This document shows positions 7,461-17,654 of a stretch of DNA of 47,694 bases, piece by piece. A program made the translations under genes and the position numbers. This DNA is from Herminiimonas contaminans (GTDB taxonomy: Bacteria; Pseudomonadota; Gammaproteobacteria; Burkholderiales; Burkholderiaceae_D). The stretch lies in NCBI RefSeq assembly GCF_015645465.1, contig NZ_JADOEL010000022.1:1-47694 (forward strand). Direction: 5' to 3'. The notes under the pieces were generated by a model. It did no database searches. It saw nothing but the letters and a program-made list of their open reading frames with translations, and was not told the origin of the DNA. The first letter of the stretch is position 1. Each line of letters opens with the position of its first letter.

Positions 7461-8990
7461 GTGAGCAAAGTTTTGGACTTGATGGATATCCAGGGCAACG
7501 TGATACGTGCCTATGGACGTTATAACTTTCCCTATGCACGTTATGTCTTCCTGAATATCCGCGACGGTGCACGCGGACGTGAATTCGTGCGCCTGGTGAC
7601 CGAACAGGTCACGACAGCCGTGAATTGGGGGCAGGGACCGAACCCTATCGAAAAACCGATGTCGACTGTGAATGTCGCCTTCACTTATCCCGGGCTGAAG
7701 ACGCTGGAATTACCACGTGCTTCGTTGATCGGCTTCCCTATGGAATTCGTGATGGGCATGAAGAAGCGCGTCGACATATTGGGCGATGACAAACGCAGCG
7801 CGCCCGAACATTGGGACCCGATCTGGAAAGAGAGCCGTGAGCGTGATCGTCATAAAGACGTGCATGTCTGGATCTCGATTAACGGCCAGTCTCGTGCCGC
7901 CATGCAGGAAAAATATGAATGGTTGCAAAAGATAGTGCATGACAGCGCCGGTGGCGTGGCCATCCTGTCCGGTCATCGTGGTGATGATGGTGCTGAACAT
8001 TTGTCGTTCCAGGATGTGCATGCCGTATTTGAAGACGGCAAACCGACCAGCAAGGAACACTTCGGGTACACCGACGGCATTGGCGATCCGGTCTTTGAAG
8101 GTTTGCCGGGCAAGCCGGAGCGTGTGGTCGGCCGCGGCAAACAACTCAAGGGTGGCAAGTGGGCGCCACTGGCAACCGGTGAGTTCATCCTCGGTCATCG
8201 CGATGAAGCGGAAGAGTATCCGATCGCACCGGCACCGCAACTGTTATCGCGCAACGGTACTTTCATGGTGTATCGCAAGCTGCATGAAAACGTCGGTACC
8301 TTTAATTCCTATCTGGAGCAGGAAGGCGCGAAGTACCCGGGCGGCAAGGAGTTGTTGGCAGCGAAGTTCGTCGGACGCTGGCGCGATAACGGTGCGCCTA
8401 TCGTATCGGCTCCGGATGCAGCCAGCAAGGCGCAATGGGATACCAGGTTTGCAGCGGCGACCCCGGCCGAGCGTGATCGTATGCTGAGCGGCTTTACTTT
8501 CGATGACGATATGGATGGGGCTAAATGCCCGTTCAGTTCGCATTTGCGACGCATCAATCCACGTGCATCACTGGAGCTGACGCCGAATGCATTTGATACA
8601 CCGGGTGCGCTGGCGAATCGCCGTCGCGTGATACGACGTGGCTTGCCGTATGGTGAGGTGAAGGATCCGGCACGTGATGATGGCAACCACGGCATCGTCA
8701 TCATGATGATTAATGCCAGCATCAACCGCCAGTTTGAATTCGTGCAGCAGCAGTGGATTAACTATGGCAATGATTTCCGCGCAGCCAATGACAAGGAAAT
8801 CATCCTCGGCAACCATGATGATGAGCAGCCGAGCAAGGCGGTATTGCAGGTTCCGGCAGATAGTGACGAAGCACCGTACTTCCTGTCCAAGATTCCACGC
8901 CTGGTGGAAACGCGTGGCGGCGATTACTTCTTCATCCCGAGCATGACGGCATTGCGCATGATCGCGAAAGGTATCGTCGATCCGACTTGA
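7461..8990 (+). CDS. DyP-type heme peroxidase
   Basis: 509 residues, in the range of the longer DyP subgroups. The family signature GYTDGIGDP (202-210) provides the distal catalytic Asp205. The proximal heme ligand is His361 in SSHLRRINPR, and the conserved Arg368 follows in the same motif. The C-terminal half also has GLPYGE and DYFFIPSMTALR typical of the ferredoxin-like fold. It uses hydrogen peroxide to oxidise dyes, phenolics or porphyrinogens. There is no Tat or Sec signal, so it is cytosolic unless carried by a partner. Start is ATG-like GTG at 7461 after AGAAGGATCTTCTT. Third gene of the operon and convergent with a catalase-fold gene, suggesting peroxide-linked or lipid-peroxide chemistry. 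Confidence 0.93.
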   Translation: MSKVLDLMDIQGNVIRAYGRYNFPYARYVFLNIRDGARGREFVRLVTEQVTTAVNWGQGPNPIEKPMSTVNVAFTYPGLKTLELPRASLIGFPMEFVMGMKKRVDILGDDKRSAPEHWDPIWKESRERDRHKDVHVWISINGQSRAAMQEKYEWLQKIVHDSAGGVAILSGHRGDDGAEHLSFQDVHAVFEDGKPTSKEHFGYTDGIGDPVFEGLPGKPERVVGRGKQLKGGKWAPLATGEFILGHRDEAEEYPIAPAPQLLSRNGTFMVYRKLHENVGTFNSYLEQEGAKYPGGKELLAAKFVGRWRDNGAPIVSAPDAASKAQWDTRFAAATPAERDRMLSGFTFDDDMDGAKCPFSSHLRRINPRASLELTPNAFDTPGALANRRRVIRRGLPYGEVKDPARDDGNHGIVIMMINASINRQFEFVQQQWINYGNDFRAANDKEIILGNHDDEQPSKAVLQVPADSDEAPYFLSKIPRLVETRGGDYFFIPSMTALRMIAKGIVDPT

Positions 8991-9008
8991 TACAGACGCA
9001 TGCAAGCA

Positions 9009-9037
9009 AAAGGGAAGCCTGCCGGCTTCCCTTTTTT
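9009..9037. terminator. Bidirectional terminator between DyP and catalase-fold genes
   Basis: AAAGGGAAGCC (from 9009) pairs with GGCTTCCCTTT (from 9024) around a four-base loop, with a T-run on one side and an A-run on the other. It serves two convergent genes. Confidence 0.88.
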
Positions 9038-9059
9038 ATTTCGGCGATGACGTGCTGGC

Positions 9060-10070
9060 TCAAATGTCCCAGCTGGCCGGTTCCTTGCGTGCTACTTTGT
9101 TGTACTCGTGGCGGAAGGTGGAAATCGCGTCATAGACAATTTTGCGTGCACGGTTGATGCCGCCTAGCGGACGGTGCGCGGGCAGGCTATGCCACGGTGT
9201 GTAGGACAGGTTCTCGCCAAAGACGCGCTGTGCTTCGCTGTCGAATTCCTGTTGCAGTATGCGTATCGTCGCGACCTTGCGGAATGGCGACTCGCTTTCC
9301 TTCCATTCCTTGCCCGGATCCTCGATCGGCATATTGTCGGCATTGGTTTGCAGCTGTACGGTGAAGTCAAACAGTGCTTCACCTTGTGCCAGCTGGCGCA
9401 CCATGGCCTGGCGCAGATAGTCCGGTCCCGGATCAGACGGCAGCGGATCAGGATTGCGCACGTGCGGAATGGCTGAATACTTGACGGCGGTATTGCCGAA
9501 TAAATAAGGCGTGGTGCTCCAGTAGCGCATTTGCAGTGGATTGGCGAACTTCTTCAGTGAAGTCACCAGATTCCAGATCACGCGCCAATGCGTGGCGAAG
9601 AAAAAAATCTTGGAAAGGATGCTGCCGGTCATCGCTTTGATCAGCGCGTCGAATTCCTCGACATTCTTGGTTACGAAGACATTGGTGCTGATGACGATGA
9701 AATCCTGGGTTTGTTCGTGACGTTCGCTCTCCAGCAATTTGTCGCCGGGGACGCCCATCAGTTTGATCGCCATGCCGCGGATATCGCGTGCCTTGTCGGC
9801 CTGTATCGTGCCGTCCTGATTGGAGTAACGGATCCATGCCTGATAGGTGCGCGCTTCGGCAAATATGCCGACACGCAATTCGGCCGGCAGGTCGGCTTCG
9901 ACAGTGAATTCAGCTTTGACCACGCCGTGCATTTTGGGGTGCGCATCGCGGCGCATGATGCCGGTGGGATTGTCGCGAATGATTTTGGCTTTGAGGCGGG
10001 CGGCGAGGTCGGCGGTGTATTGGGCTTCCCCGGCCGGTATGGTTTCTTGCGCGAGCGTGTTGTCTGACAT
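9060..10070 (-). CDS. Catalase-fold heme protein (catalase family, AOS-like size)
   Basis: 336 residues, shorter than true catalases (about 480 or more) and like the small catalase-related proteins that include allene oxide synthase-like enzymes. The distal heme His48 sits in HPKMHGVVKAEF, with RYSNQDG (81-87) and DIRGMAIKLMG (96-106) matching conserved catalase-core motifs. A later YWSTTPYLFGNTAVKYS segment is characteristic of this subgroup. No signal peptide. Such proteins act on organic or fatty-acid hydroperoxides or on hydrogen peroxide; which one here is unknown. It faces the DyP operon and shares its terminator region, so joint peroxide metabolism is a reasonable inference. Confidence 0.85.
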   Translation of the reverse strand: MSDNTLAQETIPAGEAQYTADLAARLKAKIIRDNPTGIMRRDAHPKMHGVVKAEFTVEADLPAELRVGIFAEARTYQAWIRYSNQDGTIQADKARDIRGMAIKLMGVPGDKLLESERHEQTQDFIVISTNVFVTKNVEEFDALIKAMTGSILSKIFFFATHWRVIWNLVTSLKKFANPLQMRYWSTTPYLFGNTAVKYSAIPHVRNPDPLPSDPGPDYLRQAMVRQLAQGEALFDFTVQLQTNADNMPIEDPGKEWKESESPFRKVATIRILQQEFDSEAQRVFGENLSYTPWHSLPAHRPLGGINRARKIVYDAISTFRHEYNKVARKEPASWDI

Positions 10071-10222
10071 AAATTAATTGTAGATTTGATACCACATCAT
10101 GGCCGCGCACTATAGGTTTCAGCTATATTACGCGGGGCGGTTGAGCAAAGTACAGTTGCCTATCATTAACTGTAATTAATATTTTTGCAAGACGAAGTGG
10201 CACCCTTTGTCGCCAAATTGCG

Positions 10223-13200
10223 ATGAAACCGGAGCATCAAATTAAATTCCCACAGCAATCTGCCTGGTCACCTTTACCGAAGCGCGCAAGCCAGACGCAA
10301 GTCGGTTTGCACCGCACGATGTTTTTCCGTGCGTTGCCGATTGCGGGTGAGCCCGGCGCCGAACATGGCGAGCTTCCGGCCTATGACCTGAATGCTGCCT
10401 TGCACTTATTCGTCGCCCTGATCAAGGGTTTGAGCGAGGTGCATAAACGCGTCGATCTGCATCAGGCAGTGTGTCTGGCCAATCTGCGCTTGCTGCAGGA
10501 TGGTTCGGTGGAGTTCCGCAACGACGCCACAGTACCGCTGGCGTATAGCTCGCCGGAACAAACCGGGCGCATGAATCGCCAGGTTGATTACCGCAGCGAT
10601 TACTACTCACTTGGCATCGTGCTGTACGAACTCTTGAGTGGGCATTTGCCGTTCGAGTCGGATAGTGTGATGGAGCTGGTGTATAGCCATATCGCGAAGA
10701 AGCCGCTACCACCGAGTCGCTTCAATCCGGCGATTCCGGATGCGGTCGGCAATATCGTGCTCAAGCTGCTGGCCAAGAATGCCGAAGACCGCTATCAAAG
10801 CCTGGAAGGCTTGCTCAGCGATATAGAGCGATGCCGTACTGCCTTGCAGGAAAGCGAGACTATTCAGTCTTTTCCATTGGCGCAGCAAGATGTTTGCGAC
10901 CGTCTGCAGATTTCACAAAAGCTATATGGCCGTGAGTACGAATATGCGCGCCTGCTGAGCGCGTTCAAGAACGTCACGGCCGGTACCGCCGAGCTGGTGC
11001 TGGTCACCGGTTACTCCGGCGTCGGCAAGTCTTCGCTGGTGAATGAAATCCACAAACCGGTGGTGGCGCAGGGCGGCTACTTCATCTCGGGTAAATTCGA
11101 CCAGTTCAAACGCACCATTCCGTACTCGGCTTTCAACCAGGCTTTCCGTGAATTGATGCGGCAAATCCTGACCGAAAGCGAAAGCCGGATTGCCGAGTGG
11201 CGCGCCAAGCTATTGAAGGCGCTGGGGCCGAACGGGCAACTGATTATTGATGCGATTCCGGAGCTGGAATTCATCATCGGCAAGCAACCGCAAGTGCCTT
11301 TGCCAAGTGCTACGCGGAATAGCTTTAATTATGTGATGCAGAACTTCGTCAGCGTGTTTACGCGCGTCGAGCATCCTATCGTCTTATTCCTCGATGACTT
11401 GCAATGGGCCGATGCCGCATCGCTCAAACTCATCAGTTTGCTGATGCGCAACCTGAACGATCCCTGCCTGCTGTTGATAGGTGCATACCGCAGTAACGAA
11501 GTCGATATCGCGCATCCGCTGAATCTGACGCTGGACCTGATCCGCAAGGAAGCGAACGTCACCACCATAGAGCTGAATGCCCTGACTGATCTCAGCATCC
11601 TTGAGATGGTGGCAGACACCTTGCAGTGTGAAGAGGCCGAAGCAGTTTCGCTGGCGAGCCTGATTTATCGCAAGACGCTGGGCAATCCCTTCTTCATAGG
11701 CCAATTCATCAAGAGCCTCAACAGTGATGGCTTCCTGTTCTTTGAGCATGGTCACTGGCGCTGGAATATCGCGCAGATCGAAGAACTTAACATTACTGAT
11801 AACGTTGTCGACCTGCTGACGAAAGAATTGCGACGCCTGCCGGAACCTACGCAACGCCTGTTGACGATCGCGGCCTGCATAGGCAGTCGCTTTGATTTGC
11901 AGACACTGGAAACCGTCAGCCAGCGTTCCAAGCAGGAGATAGGTGAACTGCTGCACGATGCGATCCAGACTGGCCTGGTTTTACCCGCAGAACATACGGT
12001 GGCGGCGACAGCGCTGGTTTCATATGTCTATCAATTCCGCCACGATAAAGTGCAGCAGGCCGCATATGAAGGCATAGCCAAATACGAAGCCGATGCCATC
12101 CATCTGGAAATCGGGCGTTTGCTGCTGAATAGCCTGAGCGAAGAAGAAAAAGAAGAATCCATCTTTGAACTGGTCGATCATCTGAACCAGGGACGCTCTT
12201 TGCTGACGCTGCAATGCGAGAAAGAGAAGCTGGCAGAACTGAATCTGCAGGCAGCAAAGAAAGCACGCAAATCGGCGGCATTCGATGTACATCGTGATTG
12301 CATTGATATTGCCGGTGAGTTCGGCAGTGTACATATCTGGCGTGAGAAGCAGGTCTTCATGCATGAGCTATACATGGAGAAGATCAATGCAGCGTTTGCG
12401 CGTGCTGACTACAAGGAAATGGAAAAGCTGTGCCAGATCGTATGCCAGCACAGTGAAACCCCGGGCGAAATCATCGCCGCCAAGAATTACCTGATCCGTT
12501 GTTACGGTGCGATCTACAAGCCGCAAGAGCTGATGAAGACCGGCATAGAGATGCTGGAAATCGCCGGCATCAAAATCCCGCCCAACCTGAGCGAGCGGGA
12601 CATCCTGCTGGCGCGCATGAAGTTGAAAGTGGCGCTGCGTGGCCGTGACCCGCTGGAGCTGGAACACCTGCCGCGTGCGACTGATCCGGTCTATCTGCTG
12701 CAGCTGCACGCGACCATGGCCTTTCTCGGTTATGGCTTCACGTATCTGGCTGGTTCCAATACCGTGCTGTGGGTGGCATTGGAAATGGTCAGGCGCTCCA
12801 TACATTATGGTTCTTCACCGAACTGTGCGTATGCGTATGCAGTGTGGGGCCGTACGCTGGTCGGCAAGCTGGGCAAGATTGCAGAAGGCTACAAATTCGG
12901 CAAGGTAGCTGCCCAATTGGGTGGGGAAAATATATCGCTGGGCGCGGCCGGGATTTTCCACGGCATCATCCGCCATCACCGCGAACATCTGCGGCTGTCG
13001 CTGGAACCCTTGATGGATATCTACGTCAAGGCGATGGAAACCGGCGACCGTCCGGGTGCGATGGTGGCCTTGTCATTCTCCGATGCGATACGTTTCCAGT
13101 CGGGCGGCAATGTGCAGGAAGCCTTGCAGACCATACGCAAGGATCTCGATATCTATCGCAAGATGGATTACGCCGCTTTGCTCGGCGTCATGATTCCGTG

Positions 13201-15340
13201 GGCCTTGCTGTTTTCGCGCCTGGTGGGTGAGTCGATTGCCGATATCACGCAAGGGCGGGACCAGGAAGACTATGTGCAGTCGCGCAAGAATGCTGCTGAT
13301 CCGTGGAGTATTTTCTATGTGCGTACGATACAGGCTATAGGCGAATATTATTTCGGTGAATTCGTCAAAGCGCGCATACATGCAGCGGAAGCGATGGAAT
13401 TGCCCGGCTTCCATTTCGGCACGCCGTCATCTGCCTTCCTGATGTGGGTGTATTCATTGTCGGAGCTGGCCTTGTGCCGCCCTTATGACGCGCACTCATC
13501 GGCAACGCTGGCACGGGTCAAGGTGTGGCAACGCCGTTTCAAGGACTGGGCCGAGCATGCGCCGATGAACTATCGCCATAAATGGCAGCTGGTCGAAGCG
13601 GAGCGTTATCGCGTCAGTGACAAGAACAGGCTGGCTGAACAAGCATATGAACTGGCGATTACCGGTGCGCGCAAATATGGCTTCATTAACGATGAAGCTC
13701 TGGCACACGAATTGACCGGCAAGTTTTATCTCAGCCAGGGCAAGGACATCAACGCCCGCATGCACCTGGAACAGGCGCATGCACGCTATGAAGAGTGGGG
13801 TGCTTTGGCCAAAGCGATGCAGATGGAAGAGGCGTATCCGATCCTGCTGGCGCGTGTGATTTCACGACGTCGGGAAAATAGCCGCGACATGGAAGTGGCA
13901 CGTGAACGGCAGGTCGATATCCAAACCGTCATCAAGGCTTCGCAAACCTTGTCCGGTGAAATCCAGCTCGACAAATTGCTCTCCAAGCTCATGCGTCTGC
14001 TGATCGAAAATGCGGGCGCGCAAAAAGGTGCGCTGCTATTGATGGAGCAAGGGCGCTTGTTTATCCAGGCTGAAGTCAGTGCTGACGGCACCATCGTCGT
14101 ACAACAGGGCCTGCCTTTGGAAAAAAGTACAACGCTGGGCCTGGCTGTCATCAACTATGTGAAACGCACGCACGGCAACATCGTGCTGGGCGATGCGGCG
14201 AACGATAGTCAATTCAATGGCGATCCTTATATAGAACGCGAACGGCCGAAATCCATACTGTGCTTGCCGCTGCAAAAGCAGGGCCAACTGGTCGGTGTGA
14301 TGTATATGGAAAATAATCTGGCGGTCGACGCCTTTACGCCGGAACACACTGAGCTATTACAAATCCTGTCGACGCAAATTGCGATTTCACTTGAAAACGC
14401 CGGTTTGTATAACGACCTCGAACAAAAAATCGAAGCACGTACGCAAGCACTCAGCCTGAAGAATACCGAGCTGCACGACACGCTGAACTCCCTGCGGCGT
14501 ACGCAGAAGCAATTGGTGGAATCAGCCAAGCTGGCTTCGCTGGGGCAACTGGTGGCTGGGGTCGCGCATGAAATCAACACGCCGCTAGGCGTCGGTGTGA
14601 CCGGCGCATCTACCCTGGCAGAAGAAACCAGCCGCTTGCAATCGCTATTCCAGAGCGGCGCGATGAAGCGCTCTGACCTCGATGCTTACGTCGGCACGGC
14701 AGGCACCATCAGCAAATTGCTGTTGTCGAATATGGAGCGTGCGGCGACGCTGATCCAAAGCTTCAAGGATGTGGCGGTGGATCAAACCAGCGAGGAGCGA
14801 CGTACCTTCTTCCTCAAGGCTTACATCGATGAAATCCTGTCCAACCTGAGTCCTATGCTGCGGCGCTCCGAGCATAGGATGACCGTAAGTTGCGATGAGA
14901 CGATAGAAGTGGATACCTATCCGGGTGCGCTGTCGCAAGTCATTACCAATCTGGTGATGAATACCTTGCTGCATGCGTTTGCCGAACAGGCCCAGGGCGA
15001 AATCCAGATCATCGTGCGCAGCGTGTGTGAAGACGGACGGGAAACCGATATGCTCGAACTCAGCCTGTCCGATAACGGCAAAGGCATTCCGCCGGAAAAC
15101 CTGGTCAAGATCTTTGATCCCTTCTTTACGACCATGCGCGGACGTGGTGGCAGCGGCCTCGGTTTGAATATCGTGCATAACCTGGTGACCGGTACCTTGC
15201 AAGGGCAGATCAGTGTCGAGAGCAAACTGGATCTGGGCACGGCGTTCATTGTGCGTTTTCCGCGCAATCCGGTCGAAGTCGCTGACGAAACGGTAAAAGG
15301 CGACGCCGCAAATGACAGGGCAGGGACGCGCGATGTTTGA
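10223..15340 (+). CDS. Pseudokinase-AAA ATPase-GAF-histidine kinase multidomain signalling protein
   Basis: 1705 residues, soluble. Residues 50-205 are the C-lobe of a Ser/Thr kinase fold ([23 protein letters not shown] and the following [10 protein letters not shown]), but the N-lobe is missing, HRD is replaced by DLHQ (78-81) and DFG by FRND. Residues 233-560 are an AAA/STAND-type ATPase with Walker A GYSGVGKS (263-270) and Walker B VLFLDD (387-392). A long helical TPR-like region follows, then a GAF domain (about 1247-1393), a coiled coil, HisKA with His1449 in [10 protein letters not shown], and a HATPase domain with [11 protein letters not shown] and [11 protein letters not shown]. The usual family has an intact kinase domain at the N-terminus. 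Its stop overlaps the next hybrid kinase gene by 29 bp, so they are cotranscribed. The input signal is unknown. Confidence 0.92.
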   Translation: MKPEHQIKFPQQSAWSPLPKRASQTQVGLHRTMFFRALPIAGEPGAEHGELPAYDLNAALHLFVALIKGLSEVHKRVDLHQAVCLANLRLLQDGSVEFRNDATVPLAYSSPEQTGRMNRQVDYRSDYYSLGIVLYELLSGHLPFESDSVMELVYSHIAKKPLPPSRFNPAIPDAVGNIVLKLLAKNAEDRYQSLEGLLSDIERCRTALQESETIQSFPLAQQDVCDRLQISQKLYGREYEYARLLSAFKNVTAGTAELVLVTGYSGVGKSSLVNEIHKPVVAQGGYFISGKFDQFKRTIPYSAFNQAFRELMRQILTESESRIAEWRAKLLKALGPNGQLIIDAIPELEFIIGKQPQVPLPSATRNSFNYVMQNFVSVFTRVEHPIVLFLDDLQWADAASLKLISLLMRNLNDPCLLLIGAYRSNEVDIAHPLNLTLDLIRKEANVTTIELNALTDLSILEMVADTLQCEEAEAVSLASLIYRKTLGNPFFIGQFIKSLNSDGFLFFEHGHWRWNIAQIEELNITDNVVDLLTKELRRLPEPTQRLLTIAACIGSRFDLQTLETVSQRSKQEIGELLHDAIQTGLVLPAEHTVAATALVSYVYQFRHDKVQQAAYEGIAKYEADAIHLEIGRLLLNSLSEEEKEESIFELVDHLNQGRSLLTLQCEKEKLAELNLQAAKKARKSAAFDVHRDCIDIAGEFGSVHIWREKQVFMHELYMEKINAAFARADYKEMEKLCQIVCQHSETPGEIIAAKNYLIRCYGAIYKPQELMKTGIEMLEIAGIKIPPNLSERDILLARMKLKVALRGRDPLELEHLPRATDPVYLLQLHATMAFLGYGFTYLAGSNTVLWVALEMVRRSIHYGSSPNCAYAYAVWGRTLVGKLGKIAEGYKFGKVAAQLGGENISLGAAGIFHGIIRHHREHLRLSLEPLMDIYVKAMETGDRPGAMVALSFSDAIRFQSGGNVQEALQTIRKDLDIYRKMDYAALLGVMIPWALLFSRLVGESIADITQGRDQEDYVQSRKNAADPWSIFYVRTIQAIGEYYFGEFVKARIHAAEAMELPGFHFGTPSSAFLMWVYSLSELALCRPYDAHSSATLARVKVWQRRFKDWAEHAPMNYRHKWQLVEAERYRVSDKNRLAEQAYELAITGARKYGFINDEALAHELTGKFYLSQGKDINARMHLEQAHARYEEWGALAKAMQMEEAYPILLARVISRRRENSRDMEVARERQVDIQTVIKASQTLSGEIQLDKLLSKLMRLLIENAGAQKGALLLMEQGRLFIQAEVSADGTIVVQQGLPLEKSTTLGLAVINYVKRTHGNIVLGDAANDSQFNGDPYIERERPKSILCLPLQKQGQLVGVMYMENNLAVDAFTPEHTELLQILSTQIAISLENAGLYNDLEQKIEARTQALSLKNTELHDTLNSLRRTQKQLVESAKLASLGQLVAGVAHEINTPLGVGVTGASTLAEETSRLQSLFQSGAMKRSDLDAYVGTAGTISKLLLSNMERAATLIQSFKDVAVDQTSEERRTFFLKAYIDEILSNLSPMLRRSEHRMTVSCDETIEVDTYPGALSQVITNLVMNTLLHAFAEQAQGEIQIIVRSVCEDGRETDMLELSLSDNGKGIPPENLVKIFDPFFTTMRGRGGSGLGLNIVHNLVTGTLQGQISVESKLDLGTAFIVRFPRNPVEVADETVKGDAANDRAGTRDV

Positions 15341-17441
15341 CGACTTTTCATTTGCCCCGGAAAAAGAAGGCGGTAGCACTGATGGCGGCCTGCCGTGGAA
15401 GATCCTGATCGCGGACGACGAAGAAGAAGTGCATCAGGTCACGGCGGTAGCCATGATAGACGTACGCTTCAAGGGACGTCCGCTGGAATTCCTGCATGCC
15501 TACTCGGCAGCCGAAGCACGCCAGGTATTGATGCAGCATCCCGACACGGCCATCATTCTGCTGGATGTCGTGATGGAAGAAGAGGACGCCGGGCTGCAGC
15601 TGGTGCGTCAGATCCGTGAAGAAATGCGCAACCGCAGCCTGCGTATAGTCTTGCGCACCGGCCAGCCGGGGCAGGCACCGGAACGGGATGTGGTAATTGA
15701 TTACGACATCAATGACTACAAGGCCAAGACTGAGCTGACACGACAAAAACTATTGACCTGCATTATCTCGGCGCTGCGTTCCTACGAAGATATCCTGCTG
15801 CTGGAAAAAGGCCGTAACGGCCTCGAACATGTCGTGAATGCGGCTTCGGCTTTCTTGCAGACGCCGTCCGAACAGGCATTTGCGATGCAAATCCTGAAAC
15901 AGCTGAACCTGCTGATTCAGCATCCGCTGGATGGCATTGTGATGCGACGTCCGTTGGGCAGTGACGGCATGGTGGTCGTGACCTCGGTCGGCAAGATCAT
16001 ACGCACCGAGCCAGCCGTACTGGAAACCGTGCAGACGGTGCTCGCTGCACAAAAAAATATATATAGTGACCAGCATATCGCCCTGTATATCCAGACCCTT
16101 AATGATGCCAATGAATATGTCATCTGGTGTCCGTTGCAGCGTGCCCTGTCCGAGATCGAGCATAAACTGATAGACGTGCTGTGCACGAATATTGCCGCTG
16201 GCCTGGCCAACGTACAGCTTTACGAATCGCTGCTCAATCTGAGTCGCAACCTCGAACAACAAGTGGTGGAACGTACACGCGACTTATCGATCGCCAAGGA
16301 TGAGGCGGAGTCTGCCAACCGCGCGAAATCTGAATTCCTGGCCGTCATGAGCCACGAAATCCGCACGCCTATGAATGGCATGCTGGGCATGATGCAACTG
16401 GCGCTGGCTGAGACCTCGGACCGCACGCAGCGCGAACATCTGGAGACCGCGCAGTATTCTGCGGAAGCCTTGCTCAGCATACTGAATGACATCCTGGATT
16501 TTTCCAAGCTGGAGTCAGGCAATTTGCAATTTGAAGCGGCGCAGTTCGATTTGCACAAAACCATGGATAGCGTGATCAACCTGATGGCGTCGCGTACCTG
16601 CGATGCTTCGCTGTCGCTGGTGGTCGAATGCCCGGCCGAGATTCCGCGCCTGCTGGTCGGTGATGCAAATCGCTTGCGCCAGGTTTTGCTCAACCTGATT
16701 AACAATGCACTTAAATTTACTGAGCAGGGTGGGGTAACGCTGAAGGTAGAGTTGCTGAACCAGAGCGTGAGTCAGGCGCGCGTGCGCTTTACCGTGATCG
16801 ATAGCGGCATAGGCATAGCGCCGGATGCGCAGGCGCGTTTGTTCCAGGCCTTCTCGCAAGCCGACAATTCCATTTCACGGCGCTTTGGTGGTACCGGCCT
16901 CGGTTTGTCCATTTGCAAAAAAATCGTCGACATGCAAGGTGGCAGCATAGGTGTGCACAGTACCGAAGGCCAGGGCAGTCAGTTCTGGTTCGAACTGCAG
17001 TTCGGCATAGGCGACGAAACCGAAGTGGTGGCAGAAGTATTGGTGGCCCCGGCCAAAAACACGCGTCAACTGCACATCCTGCTGGCTGAAGATAATGAGA
17101 TCAACCAGAAAGTCGCGGCGACCTTGCTGAAGAAGGCTGGTCATACCGTGGAAATCGCACAAAACGGGCTGGAAGCAGTGCAGGCGGTGCAAAACGGTGT
17201 ATTCGATGTCGTACTGATGGATATGCACATGCCGGAAATGGATGGGCTGGCGGCTACCCGCGCCATCCGCAATATGCCGGGACCGGCGGCGACTTTGCCC
17301 ATCGTCGCGTTGACAGCTGCTGGCGCATTGTCAGATATACAAATATGTATGGATGCCGGGATGAATTACTTCCTGGTGAAACCTTTCCGCATGGAGCGCC
17401 TCAGTAGCATCCTGCATGAGCTGTCGATGGCACAGCGCTAG
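15312..17441 (+). CDS. REC-DUF3369-histidine kinase-REC hybrid regulator
   Basis: 709 residues, soluble. REC1 (about 29-150) keeps DD at 35-36, Asp85 and Lys138. A DUF3369-like sensor region follows (about 155-310, [20 protein letters not shown]); that region is more often joined to an HD-GYP domain. Then a coiled coil, HisKA with His348 in [10 protein letters not shown], a HATPase domain ([34 protein letters not shown]), and REC2 with Asp637 in [11 protein letters not shown]. It overlaps the preceding kinase gene by 29 bp; an internal ATG at 15333 would avoid most of the overlap. REC1 is the natural phosphate acceptor for the upstream kinase, which would make a two-protein relay. No DNA-binding output is encoded here. 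Confidence 0.92.
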   Translation: MTGQGRAMFDDFSFAPEKEGGSTDGGLPWKILIADDEEEVHQVTAVAMIDVRFKGRPLEFLHAYSAAEARQVLMQHPDTAIILLDVVMEEEDAGLQLVRQIREEMRNRSLRIVLRTGQPGQAPERDVVIDYDINDYKAKTELTRQKLLTCIISALRSYEDILLLEKGRNGLEHVVNAASAFLQTPSEQAFAMQILKQLNLLIQHPLDGIVMRRPLGSDGMVVVTSVGKIIRTEPAVLETVQTVLAAQKNIYSDQHIALYIQTLNDANEYVIWCPLQRALSEIEHKLIDVLCTNIAAGLANVQLYESLLNLSRNLEQQVVERTRDLSIAKDEAESANRAKSEFLAVMSHEIRTPMNGMLGMMQLALAETSDRTQREHLETAQYSAEALLSILNDILDFSKLESGNLQFEAAQFDLHKTMDSVINLMASRTCDASLSLVVECPAEIPRLLVGDANRLRQVLLNLINNALKFTEQGGVTLKVELLNQSVSQARVRFTVIDSGIGIAPDAQARLFQAFSQADNSISRRFGGTGLGLSICKKIVDMQGGSIGVHSTEGQGSQFWFELQFGIGDETEVVAEVLVAPAKNTRQLHILLAEDNEINQKVAATLLKKAGHTVEIAQNGLEAVQAVQNGVFDVVLMDMHMPEMDGLAATRAIRNMPGPAATLPIVALTAAGALSDIQICMDAGMNYFLVKPFRMERLSSILHELSMAQR

Positions 17442-17654
17442 GTAGTTTTGTTTGAGTTAGCAGCCGTTTCTGATCGATTATGCGGCTGTTAACGCATGAT
17501 TTTCCCCTCGTTTGCCATTGCATATCGCCGAAATGGCTCGGCTTTCCCCCTCTTTTTCCAGCCTGATTTGCCAGCCATCCCTTGATAATGCTTATTAAGA
17601 AATTCCGGCGTAAACATACGAAAACAGCCGGAAACCTTATACAAACGGGGATCC

